Shown: positions 8,410-15,964 of the stretch, piece after piece
How the letters are laid out: every line of letters begins with the position of its first letter
Numbering within the stretch: position 1 is the first letter of the stretch
From: Bacteroidia bacterium
GTDB taxonomy: Bacteria > Bacteroidota > Bacteroidia > SpSt-205
Direction: 5' to 3'
Length of the DNA stretch: 47,388 bases
Assembly (NCBI GenBank): GCA_025057135.1
Contig: JANWXY010000074.1
Coordinates: forward strand, 1-47,388
Translations under genes and position numbers: made by a program
The notes under the pieces: generated by a model
What the model was told of the DNA's origin: nothing
The model's database searches: none
Seen by the model: the letters and a program-made list of their open reading frames with translations, nothing else

Positions 8410-8988
8410 GTGCTTCACCGGGTAGCTGGCGTAGACGAAGCCGGGCGCGGATGTTTGGCTGGGCCCGTAGTAGCTGCCGCTGTGATTCTTCCTATGAACT
8501 TTTCTCATCCCTTCCTCCGTGATAGCAAAACCCTCTCACCATCCCAACGCCTGTGTGTATTTGAGGCGCTTCTCCAAAGCGATGCCGCCATCGGCATAGG
8601 CATGCAAGGCCCCGAAGCCATAGATAAACTCAATATTTTACAAGCCACGCTGCTCGCAATGCAGGAAGCTGTAGAGAGCCTTCCCACTCAACCTGGCAAA
8701 ATACGAATAGATGGCCCGGCTATCCCCCCAGCATTACGTTCAGCAGCTGAGCCCTGCATACACGGAGATAGACTCTTCGCTGAAATCGCAGCCGCCTCCA
8801 TAGTCGCCAAAGTCATCCGAGATAGAGTGATGGTGCACCTGCACGAACTGTATCCAGTTTATGGCTGGGCTAAAAACAAAGGATACCCCACTCCGGCGCA
8901 TCGCCAAGCGATTCAGGAGTTTGGTTTATCCCCTCTGCATAGACGGAGCTTCATCTTAGAGAAAAGAGCGGACAGCGACCTTAGGTAG
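8410..8988 (+). CDS. rnhB: ribonuclease HII
   Basis: This enzyme cleaves the RNA strand of RNA-DNA hybrids and starts removal of misincorporated ribonucleotides. The 192-residue protein begins almost directly with the catalytic GVDEAGRGCLAGPV motif. It continues with RDSKTLS, an acidic IDG, HGDRLFAEIAAASIVAKV and the C-terminal NKGYPTPAHR loop, so the active-site carboxylates are all present. GTG 8410 is used: there is no room upstream, because the thioesterase starts 34 bp away on the other strand. It ends 123 bp before the convergent accC stop. Confidence 0.95.
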   Translation: MLHRVAGVDEAGRGCLAGPVVAAAVILPMNFSHPFLRDSKTLSPSQRLCVFEALLQSDAAIGIGMQGPEAIDKLNILQATLLAMQEAVESLPTQPGKIRIDGPAIPPALRSAAEPCIHGDRLFAEIAAASIVAKVIRDRVMVHLHELYPVYGWAKNKGYPTPAHRQAIQEFGLSPLHRRSFILEKRADSDLR

Positions 8989-9111
8989 GAAAAGCATAAA
9001 CTCAGAAAAATATACCCCTACGTCAAACAGGCCCCTGCCTCTCCGCTAAAAACAGAACGGCGTTTGTTCAGGTAGTCTCAGAGGCACGAAGCATGCAAGG
9101 CTGAGTTTCTG
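8989..9111. other. convergent intergenic region between rnhB and accC
   Basis: 123 bp with no gene. It contains a short inverted pair, AAACTCAG at 8998-9005 and CTGAGTTT at 9101-9108, which could close a long hairpin. There is no compact GC-rich stem followed by a T-run, so termination here is uncertain. Confidence 0.3.
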
Positions 9112-10461
9112 CTACGGTTTCTTCCAGTGCTCTAAGAACCGAGTATTGTATGTCCCTTTGCGAAAACTCTCATCTCGGAGAATCTCCTTCAAAATAGGAA
9201 TAGTCGTGCGTAATCCGGGTCCTTCTATGATAAACTCATCCAGAGCCCTCAGCATCTTATTGATGACCTCCTCTCGCGAAAAGTCAGAAACGATCAGCTT
9301 CGCAATCATGGAGTCGTAGTATGGCGGTATAGTATATCCTGCGTAAATATGACTATCTACTCGTACGCCGTGTCCTCCTGGTTTGTGATAGTCTTGTACT
9401 CGTCCGGGGCTGGGGCGGAAATCTGCGTAGGGGTCTTCGGCGTTGATACGCACTTCCATAGCCCAGCGATTCTGTGGGAAATAGTGGCGGCCCGATACAG
9501 GGACACCCGCAGCAACTTTTATTTGCTCCTTGATGAGGTCAAAAAAGAATATCTCCTCAGTCACCGGGTGCTCCACTTGAATCCGAGTGTTCATTTCCAT
9601 GAAATAAAACTCCCCTGTATCCTGATCCAGAATGAACTCCACGGTACCTGCACTTTCATATCTAATGAATTTAGCGAGCTTGACGGCCGCTTCCCCCATT
9701 CGCTCGCGTAAATCTGGTGTCACGATAGGGCTTGGGGCCTCTTCTATGAGCTTCTGATATCGGCGCTGAATAGTACAGTCTCGTTCAGAGAGATGGGAAA
9801 CGTTGCCATATTGGTCGCCTACGACCTGAATTTCAATATGACGAGGATTCTGGATGTACTTTTCCATGTATAGGCCATCATTTCCGAAGGCGGCTTTAGC
9901 CTCAGCGCGAGCGATTGTCCATGCATCCTCCAAATCTTCTGGTTTCCAGACTATACGCATACCTTTTCCCCCACCACCAGCGGTGGCTTTGAGTAAGACA
10001 GGATAGCCGATATCACTGGCGACCTGCCTCGCTTGGGACAAGCTCTCCAAAACGCCGTCTGAACCGGGCACAGTAGGCACGCCTGCTTTACGGGCTGTTT
10101 CTTTTGCTGTGGCTTTATCTCCCATGGCAGCGATAGCTTCTGGACTCGGCCCGATAAACTTCACCCCGTATTCAGCGCATATACTGGCAAACTTTTCATT
10201 CTCTGACAGGAACCCATACCCCGGATGGACTGCATCAGCTGCTGTCACTTCCACTGCTGACATGATAGCGGGTATATTCAAATAGCTATCTTTGCTAAGA
10301 GGCGGACCGATACAAACCGCTTCGTCGGCAAACCGTACATGAAGGCTTTCCTTGTCCGCTGTGGAATACACCGCTACCGTCGGTATTCCCAGCTCCTTAC
10401 AGGTGCGTATAATGCGCAGAGCGATTTCGCCCCGATTAGCTATCAGAATCTTACGAAACAT
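9112..10461 (-). CDS. accC: acetyl-CoA carboxylase, biotin carboxylase subunit
   Basis: This ATP-grasp enzyme carboxylates the biotin carried by AccB, the first half-reaction of malonyl-CoA synthesis. The protein has 449 residues. The N-terminus is [20 protein letters not shown], the glycine-rich ATP loop is [14 protein letters not shown], and the active-site [18 protein letters not shown] is intact. The C-terminal biotin carboxylase domain is present (RINAEDP and DSMIAKLI). It lies 3 nt downstream of accB in the efp-accB-accC unit. The carboxyltransferase genes are not in this window. Confidence 0.97.
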   Translation of the reverse strand: MFRKILIANRGEIALRIIRTCKELGIPTVAVYSTADKESLHVRFADEAVCIGPPLSKDSYLNIPAIMSAVEVTAADAVHPGYGFLSENEKFASICAEYGVKFIGPSPEAIAAMGDKATAKETARKAGVPTVPGSDGVLESLSQARQVASDIGYPVLLKATAGGGGKGMRIVWKPEDLEDAWTIARAEAKAAFGNDGLYMEKYIQNPRHIEIQVVGDQYGNVSHLSERDCTIQRRYQKLIEEAPSPIVTPDLRERMGEAAVKLAKFIRYESAGTVEFILDQDTGEFYFMEMNTRIQVEHPVTEEIFFFDLIKEQIKVAAGVPVSGRHYFPQNRWAMEVRINAEDPYADFRPSPGRVQDYHKPGGHGVRVDSHIYAGYTIPPYYDSMIAKLIVSDFSREEVINKMLRALDEFIIEGPGLRTTIPILKEILRDESFRKGTYNTRFLEHWKKP

Positions 10462-10464
10462 ACC

Positions 10465-10953
10465 CTATTCTATCGGCTCTACCTCAAAAAGAGGCTGATC
10501 GTACTCAACAGGCTGTCCATCCTCCACCAGCAGACGCACAATCCGTCCGGCTATCTCAGACTGTATTTCGTTGAAGAGCTTCATGGCTTCTATGATACAT
10601 ACCACTTGGCCTGGTTGTATAATGTCACCCACTTTGACATAAGGCTCTTTATCAGGGCTGGGGCGCCGATAGAAGGTTCCGACCATCGGTGAGCGGATAT
10701 AGTTTAGCTTCTTAGGAGAAGCAGGAGGGACAGGCTCAGCTTTGGGCGGTTCTATCGTAGAAGGGGGCGGTGCGATAGGCGTGATTGTAGGCAAAGGCTG
10801 GACTGAGGGTGGGGGGACGGACACCGGAGAAACGACATTACCCGAGGTCCCCTTACGCACAGTGAGCCGAAAATCGCCTTCTTCTACTACCACCTCACTC
10901 AGATCGGACTTGCTTACAAACCGTAAGAGTTCTAAAATAGATTTGAGGTCCAT
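10465..10953 (-). CDS. accB: acetyl-CoA carboxylase biotin carboxyl carrier protein
   Basis: This protein carries the biotin that shuttles CO2 between AccC and the carboxyltransferase. Of 162 residues, 1-35 form the N-terminal domain and about 43-80 a Pro/Ala-rich mobile linker. The C-terminal biotinyl domain starts near 85 with the [16 protein letters not shown] thumb motif and carries the biotin acceptor Lys125 in EAMKLFNEI. The start is 5 nt after the efp stop, with no Shine-Dalgarno sequence. Confidence 0.97.
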   Translation of the reverse strand: MDLKSILELLRFVSKSDLSEVVVEEGDFRLTVRKGTSGNVVSPVSVPPPSVQPLPTITPIAPPPSTIEPPKAEPVPPASPKKLNYIRSPMVGTFYRRPSPDKEPYVKVGDIIQPGQVVCIIEAMKLFNEIQSEIAGRIVRLLVEDGQPVEYDQPLFEVEPIE

Positions 10954-10958
10954 AGGCG

Positions 10959-11525
10959 TTAGTTTTTGACTCGTTCTATGTATTCTTTTTTGCGGGTATC
11001 CACCTTTACTTTATCTCCTGCCTCGACAAATAGCGGTACTTTGATGCGGGCCCCAGAGGATAGAACGGCATTTTTCATGATGTTAGTCACGCTATCGCCC
11101 TTAACTGCCATCTCCGCCTCTACAACATCCAAGACGACAAACTGAGGCAGCTCTACAAATAAAAGCGTTTCCGTATCTGCGTCCCAGAGTGCCTCACATT
11201 TCTGATTTTCAGTAAGAAACTCCACGCCACGAACCTGCTCCTGAGTCGCTGAAAACTGCTCAAAGCTCTCCTCTTCCATGAAGTAGTACAAACTACCATC
11301 GGTGTACAAATACTGGCATGGGCGGCGCTCCACTCGGACAGGTTCTATGCGAGTATTAGAGGGGAAGTTTCGCTCAAATACGCGCCCCGAAACTACATTC
11401 CGCATGCGTGTATAAACGTACGGATTACCTTTCCCGGGTTTGACATGCAGAAACTCTATAACCTCGTACAGCTCATTCTCCAGACGGAGAATCATGCCGT
11501 TGGAGATATCCACGGCTTGTGCCAT
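10959..11525 (-). CDS. efp: translation elongation factor P
   Basis: EF-P binds between the P and E sites and relieves ribosome stalling at polyproline runs. The 188-residue protein has the three-domain length. The loop [10 protein letters not shown] presents Lys32 at the position that is modified in many bacteria. The C-terminal [19 protein letters not shown] is the usual EF-P ending. It heads the efp-accB-accC unit and is divergent from the acyl-CoA dehydrogenase. A weak -7-like CATCTTCG lies 4 nt before the ATG. Confidence 0.97.
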   Translation of the reverse strand: MAQAVDISNGMILRLENELYEVIEFLHVKPGKGNPYVYTRMRNVVSGRVFERNFPSNTRIEPVRVERRPCQYLYTDGSLYYFMEEESFEQFSATQEQVRGVEFLTENQKCEALWDADTETLLFVELPQFVVLDVVEAEMAVKGDSVTNIMKNAVLSSGARIKVPLFVEAGDKVKVDTRKKEYIERVKN

Positions 11526-11529
11526 GGCG

Positions 11530-11537
11530 CGAAGATG
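11530..11537 (-). promoter_or_regulatory. weak -7-like element CATCTTCG of efp-accB-accC
   Basis: Two mismatches to TAnnTTTG, but at the same 4-nt distance (CGCC) from the start codon as nine other elements here. TTCG endings also occur before tyrS and lpd. Confidence 0.35.
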
Positions 11538-11583
11538 GGAAAAACGCTTTGACTAAAAGGATAATCTAAGTCCAGAGATTTGT

Positions 11584-11591
11584 TACCTTTG
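11584..11591 (+). promoter_or_regulatory. -7 promoter element TACCTTTG of the acyl-CoA dehydrogenase gene
   Basis: Exact TAnnTTTG match, 4 nt (TCGT) before ATG 11596. It sits in the 70-bp divergent region shared with efp. Confidence 0.65.
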
Positions 11592-11595
11592 TCGT

Positions 11596-13392
11596 ATGGC
11601 ACAGGCTATAGCACAGCAGCACATCACACGAGGAGGTGCATTTTTGATAAAGTCCACCCCCGCAGAGGCCATTTTCATTCCCGAAGAATGGAATGAAGAG
11701 CAGCGTCAATTGGCCCAGTTGTGTGAAGAGTTTCTGGAAAAGGAGATTTACCCCCGATTAGACGAGATTGATTACGGGGACCCAACGAAAGTTATGCCCG
11801 AGATTTTGCGCAAGGCGGCGGAACTCGGCTTCCTCGGTCTCACAGTCCCCGAGGAGTATGGCGGATTAGGAGCAGATTTTCTCACAGGTATGCTTTTTAC
11901 TGAAAAGATGGGACCCTCTCACTCTTTCGCCGTAGCTCTACTCGCTCACACAGGTATTGGTACTCTACCTATATTGTATTTTGGTACGCCTGACCAGAAG
12001 CGGAAGTACCTACCTAAAATCGTTTCAGGGGAGCTTTTCGCTGCCTACTGTCTGACAGAGCCTGGCTCAGGTTCCGATGCCCTTAGCGCCCGTACTAAGG
12101 CTATCCCCTCATCGGATGGAAAGACATATTACCTCACAGGACAAAAAATGTGGATCACGAATGGGGGCTTTGCCGACCTATTTACAGTCTTTGCCAAAGT
12201 GAATGGTGAGCAGTTCAGTGCATTTCTCGTGGAGCGCAGCTTTCCTGGGGTGTCCGTAGGGGCCGAAGAAAAGAAGATGGGTATTAAAGGCTCTTCCACT
12301 CGCCAAGTCTTTTTCCAAGATACCCCTGTCCCAGCAGATAACTTCTTAGGAGAGCTCGGGAAAGGACATGTCATAGCTTTCAACATTCTCAATATTGGAC
12401 GCATAAAGCTCGCCGCAGCGACCACGGGCTCTTCTAAACGCCTCGTAGATATTTCTGTCAAATATGCGAAAGAGCGCCATCAGTTTGGCAAACCGATTGC
12501 CAGCTTCACCGCTATACAGCATAAGCTCGCAGATATGGCAATATACACCTGGGCATGTGAGACGGCGACCTATCGGGCTTCAGCAGATATCCAAGCCTAT
12601 GAAAAGTTTCTCCTTGAGAAGGGTGAGCCTTATGAAAAGGCCCTGTTGGGTGCTGCTCAGGAATATGCAGCAGAATGTGCTATTCTCAAAGTTTTCGGCT
12701 CAGAGGTTTTAGACTATGTGGCTGATGAAGCGGTGCAAATTCATGGCGGGTATGGCTATTCCGCAGAATATCCAGTAGAAAGAGCTTACCGCGATAGCCG
12801 CATCAACCGCATTTATGAGGGTACAAATGAAATCAATCGCATGCTTAGCGTAGATTACATTCTACGCAAGGCGATGAAAGGGGAGCTGGACCTGCTAAGC
12901 GCTGCTATGAAGGTGCAAGGGGAGCTCATGAGTATCCCAGAGTTTGGAGAGCCTAACGGGGCGTTTCTCGCAGCAGAGAAAAAAGCTGTGGAAAATCTTA
13001 AGAAGGCTATTCTGATGGTGGCGGGCTATGCCGCTCAGAAGTATATGCAGAAGCTCGCGGATGAACAGGAGATACTAATGGCAATCGCAGATATGCTCAT
13101 AGATACTTATGTGACAGAGTCTATGTTGCTCCGTACAGAAAAGATAGCTCTGACTCAGGGAGAAGCTGCAGCCACGGACCAATTGGCCATGACACAGGTT
13201 TTCCTCACCGACGCTCAAGAACGAGCCGCCTCAGCGGGGCGACGAGCTATCCTTCATGCCGCTCAGGGAGATGAGCGACGCATGCTTCTCATGGGCCTTA
13301 AGCGCTTCACCAAGCCGTTAGAAATAGACACCATCGCCCTTCGCCGGCAGATAGCAGAACGGCTGATAGCAGCTGAGAAATACTGCTTCTGA
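11596..13392 (+). CDS. acyl-CoA dehydrogenase, VLCAD-like with C-terminal extension
   Basis: This FAD flavoenzyme catalyses the first oxidation step of fatty-acid beta-oxidation. Of 598 residues, the first ~30 are variable. The N-terminal helical domain follows (EEWNEEQRQLAQLCEEFLEK), then the flavin-binding CLTEPGSGSDA and WITNGG motifs. The helical C-terminal domain carries the catalytic base Glu408 in YEGTNEINR. The last ~170 residues form an extra helical domain as in the very-long-chain group. The next plus-strand gene, proline dehydrogenase, starts 100 bp later. The electron acceptor (ETF) is not encoded here. Confidence 0.94.
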   Translation: MAQAIAQQHITRGGAFLIKSTPAEAIFIPEEWNEEQRQLAQLCEEFLEKEIYPRLDEIDYGDPTKVMPEILRKAAELGFLGLTVPEEYGGLGADFLTGMLFTEKMGPSHSFAVALLAHTGIGTLPILYFGTPDQKRKYLPKIVSGELFAAYCLTEPGSGSDALSARTKAIPSSDGKTYYLTGQKMWITNGGFADLFTVFAKVNGEQFSAFLVERSFPGVSVGAEEKKMGIKGSSTRQVFFQDTPVPADNFLGELGKGHVIAFNILNIGRIKLAAATTGSSKRLVDISVKYAKERHQFGKPIASFTAIQHKLADMAIYTWACETATYRASADIQAYEKFLLEKGEPYEKALLGAAQEYAAECAILKVFGSEVLDYVADEAVQIHGGYGYSAEYPVERAYRDSRINRIYEGTNEINRMLSVDYILRKAMKGELDLLSAAMKVQGELMSIPEFGEPNGAFLAAEKKAVENLKKAILMVAGYAAQKYMQKLADEQEILMAIADMLIDTYVTESMLLRTEKIALTQGEAAATDQLAMTQVFLTDAQERAASAGRRAILHAAQGDERRMLLMGLKRFTKPLEIDTIALRRQIAERLIAAEKYCF

Positions 13393-13492
13393 CTTTCAGC
13401 TAGATAGTGTAAGTCGTCACCTCTAACATTACTGTTATCTCTCTGATGCACTCTCTGATTCGTCTGGATATTCCATCCTTCATCGGGGCTGC

Positions 13493-14683
13493 ATGAGCAT
13501 ACTGCACGCGACGACGGGGGTGGATTTAGATGATACGCAAGTAGGTTATGCCTATCGCTCTACAGAAGAGCTGCAATTAGCGTATTTTCTATTTCGCCTG
13601 CTGAGATACGGGAGGGTAGTGAAGATAGCTAATAAGCTTGGAGATAAAGCTCTGCGCTGGGGTCTGCCTATTCAACCCATCCTGCGCAATACGCTGGGGC
13701 GCCTATTCCTCGGTGGAGAAACTCTGAGCGCTACCCTCCCCTTGCTCAGGCGTCTAAGGCAGTATAACCTAACAGCGATGTTAGACTATGCTGTCGAAGC
13801 TTCTCATCAAATAGAAGCGCAGGAAAAGGCACTCCAGGAGTATGTACGGATGGTGGAATTTGCCGGGAAGTATCCAGAGCTCGTAGGGTACATCGCAGTG
13901 AAGCTCACAGCGCTAGCCTCCCCCACCCTCTGGGAAAAGCTTAGTCAGGGCGGCTCTTTACCCACTTATCTGATAGACGAAGAGAAGCTTTTTCATGAAC
14001 GCTTCAGCACTCTCATGCAAACCGCCCAGAGATACCAAGTGCCTCTGATGATAGACGCAGAGGAAAGTTGGATTCAGCCGGCCATAGATAGTGTAGCTGA
14101 ACATTACATGCAGCTCTTCAACTCAGGTGATAATATCCTGCTTTACACGACCGTCCAGATGTACCGCAGAGACCGTTTGGCGTATATAGAGAAGTTGCTG
14201 AATGTGGATTATACAGTAGGTATAAAGCTGGTGCGAGGCGCTTATGTAGAAAAAGAGCGGCAGCGCGCCCAAACATACGGCTATCCAGACCCAATCCATC
14301 CTACAAAGGCTGCCACAGATATCGCCTATGATCAGGCTCTAATGATGTGCTTAGAAAACATAGACCGCATGGCGCTCTGTGTCGCTACACACAATCGGAA
14401 CAGCTGCATGAAAGCCGTTCAATATGCCTTTCTCAAAAAATGGGCGCCAGATCATCCCCGCCTTTCTTTTTCCCAACTGTATGGAATGGCAGACCCGTTG
14501 TCCTTTGGTTTAGCCAAGGCAGGCTTTCGGGTGGCGAAGTATGTGCCTTATGGCCCAATTGACAGAGCTTTTCCCTATCTCTCAAGACGGGCGGAGGAAA
14601 ACTCAAGCTTATCAGACCAGAGTGGAAGAGAGCTACGTTGGGTGGCAGAAGAGCTTCTCCGCCGCCGCAAAGGCAGAGACTGA
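13493..14683 (+). CDS. proline dehydrogenase (FAD-dependent)
   Basis: This enzyme oxidises L-proline to 1-pyrroline-5-carboxylate and feeds electrons to quinone. It is a 396-residue stand-alone TIM-barrel of the PRODH type. Recognisable parts are IAVKLTAL, LMIDAEESWIQPAID, the signature GIKLVRGAYVEKER, CVATHNRNS, and the C-terminal YLSRRAEENSSL matching the substrate-binding YLxRRAxEN. The P5C dehydrogenase partner is absent from the window. A perfect hairpin follows 25 bp after the stop. No clear -7 element was found ahead of ATG 13493. Confidence 0.93.
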   Translation: MSILHATTGVDLDDTQVGYAYRSTEELQLAYFLFRLLRYGRVVKIANKLGDKALRWGLPIQPILRNTLGRLFLGGETLSATLPLLRRLRQYNLTAMLDYAVEASHQIEAQEKALQEYVRMVEFAGKYPELVGYIAVKLTALASPTLWEKLSQGGSLPTYLIDEEKLFHERFSTLMQTAQRYQVPLMIDAEESWIQPAIDSVAEHYMQLFNSGDNILLYTTVQMYRRDRLAYIEKLLNVDYTVGIKLVRGAYVEKERQRAQTYGYPDPIHPTKAATDIAYDQALMMCLENIDRMALCVATHNRNSCMKAVQYAFLKKWAPDHPRLSFSQLYGMADPLSFGLAKAGFRVAKYVPYGPIDRAFPYLSRRAEENSSLSDQSGRELRWVAEELLRRRKGRD

Positions 14684-14708
14684 TAGAAGTTTTCACAACT
14701 TAAGAAAC

Positions 14709-14744
14709 CCTGGGGGTAGCCATTACTTTTGAGCTACCCCCAGG
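14709..14744. terminator. perfect hairpin between convergent genes, probable bidirectional terminator
   Basis: A 12-bp perfect stem (CCTGGGGGTAGC with GCTACCCCCAGG) and a 12-nt loop lie between the proline dehydrogenase stop and the DUF1573 gene stop. There is no long T-run on either side, so it may act as a transcript-end or stabilising structure rather than a textbook intrinsic terminator. Confidence 0.7.
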
Positions 14745-14767
14745 TGTAGGTAGATTCTATTGCGCCA

Positions 14768-15937
14768 TTACTTAGCGACAGCCTCTATTTCCCCCTGAAT
14801 GACCAGGTTAGTGGTAGGCTGACGAGGGTCATTCGTAATGACGGTGACAGTTTTAGAATCACGACCAGAGCGGCCTGTGGAATCAAACGTAACCTTTATA
14901 GTAGTACTTTCTCCCGGCTTGAGTTCGGATTTATCGGGATTGGCAGCTGTACAGCCACAGCTGGCTTTTACCTTGCGGATAATGAGAGGCTTTTTACCGG
15001 TATTCGTGATTCGGAACTCGTGGGTTACCTTATCCCCTGCTTTTATTTTACCATAGTTGAATTCGGTAGCGCTAAACTCGGCCCGGGGAGCCACTTTCAG
15101 AGCTTCTTCTGTAAGCTCGCCGAAGTATTCCTCAATATTCGCTGTTACATAAAAAGCCTTATCTGCTTCGGCGGCATCATTGGTGGGGAGTTTTAGGAGA
15201 TGATAAACAAAACCATAATCACCCGCCGCCCCTGCATCGTACTCTACCACTACTTGAACGGTATCTTTAGGAGGAAGGTTGTACGAGCTGACATCCCCTT
15301 TGGACGTACGATAGGAAACTTTGATATGCTTGGGAACTTCTCGAAACTCCTTAAGCTCCATCGGCTTATCGGAATCATTGTATAGGGTTACCGACGAGGT
15401 GCGCTTCTCGTTAGTTTTGATGGTCCCAAAAGAAACATGATTGGCAGGACCGAAGCGTAGATTCCCCACTTTCGTTGGATAAAAGTCCTCAGGCCCCTTA
15501 GGACGAGGCAGTACTTCTCCCTTGATGGTCAGAACATGCGTCTCTTCCTTAGTCGTGTCTTTTTCAGAGCGAATGCGTACAGTGAGAGTTTTAGTAAAAA
15601 TACCGGGGCGCCCCCATGAGCTATACATGGCTTCCACATAACCTTCTTTGCCGGGAGAGACGATGTCTTTACTCCAGTTGGGGGAAGTACATCCACAGGA
15701 AGCCTTCACATCCACGATACGAATCGGATCCTTACTGATATTTTTGAAGGAAAAGCGCGTAGAGGCTGTGCGATCTTCCTCTTTTATTTTTCCGAAATCG
15801 TGTTCTACCTTGGGGAAATCTACCAGTTTCGCCGGAGCGGATTCTACACTTTTCCCTTCGGTATCTGCTTTTTTGTCTTTCTTTTTCTGTGCCCACAGAA
15901 GCGTCAGCAAGGAGAAGCCGATTGCGAGCGTACGCAT
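14768..15937 (-). CDS. exported DUF1573 repeat protein
   Basis: DUF1573 proteins are Ig-like exported proteins common in Bacteroidota, with function not established. The 389-residue protein starts with a signal peptide MRTLAIGFSLLTLLWAQ. A Lys-rich segment follows, then two clear DUF1573 units. Each contains a DFGKI/NYGKI strand and the signature KASCGCT (about residues 78-84 and 322-328). Between them lies a related Ig-like segment (VSFGTIKTNEKRTSSVTL) without the CGC motif, so the fold may be present three times. The ATG is 8 nt after a TACTTTTG element. It is downstream of the SprE-like gene on the same strand, but separately promoted. Confidence 0.85.
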   Translation of the reverse strand: MRTLAIGFSLLTLLWAQKKKDKKADTEGKSVESAPAKLVDFPKVEHDFGKIKEEDRTASTRFSFKNISKDPIRIVDVKASCGCTSPNWSKDIVSPGKEGYVEAMYSSWGRPGIFTKTLTVRIRSEKDTTKEETHVLTIKGEVLPRPKGPEDFYPTKVGNLRFGPANHVSFGTIKTNEKRTSSVTLYNDSDKPMELKEFREVPKHIKVSYRTSKGDVSSYNLPPKDTVQVVVEYDAGAAGDYGFVYHLLKLPTNDAAEADKAFYVTANIEEYFGELTEEALKVAPRAEFSATEFNYGKIKAGDKVTHEFRITNTGKKPLIIRKVKASCGCTAANPDKSELKPGESTTIKVTFDSTGRSGRDSKTVTVITNDPRQPTTNLVIQGEIEAVAK

Positions 15938-15945
15938 ACCGCTTA

Positions 15946-15953
15946 CAAAAGTA
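15946..15953 (-). promoter_or_regulatory. -7 promoter element TACTTTTG of the DUF1573 gene
   Basis: Exact TAnnTTTG match, 8 nt before ATG 15937, in the 27-bp gap after the SprE-like gene. Confidence 0.55.
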
Positions 15954-15964
15954 TAACTTTTTGC

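Noticed and set aside
9001-9108. Long-loop inverted repeat between rnhB and accC as a terminator
   Set aside because: An 8-bp pair with a ~95-nt loop is not a credible intrinsic terminator; it is recorded only as an intergenic note.
13409-13976. 12-mer AAGTCGTCACCT after the acyl-CoA dehydrogenase stop, also found after pntB at about 43965
   Set aside because: Dozens of shared 12-mers are expected by chance in 47 kb; no flanking similarity or inverted structure was seen.
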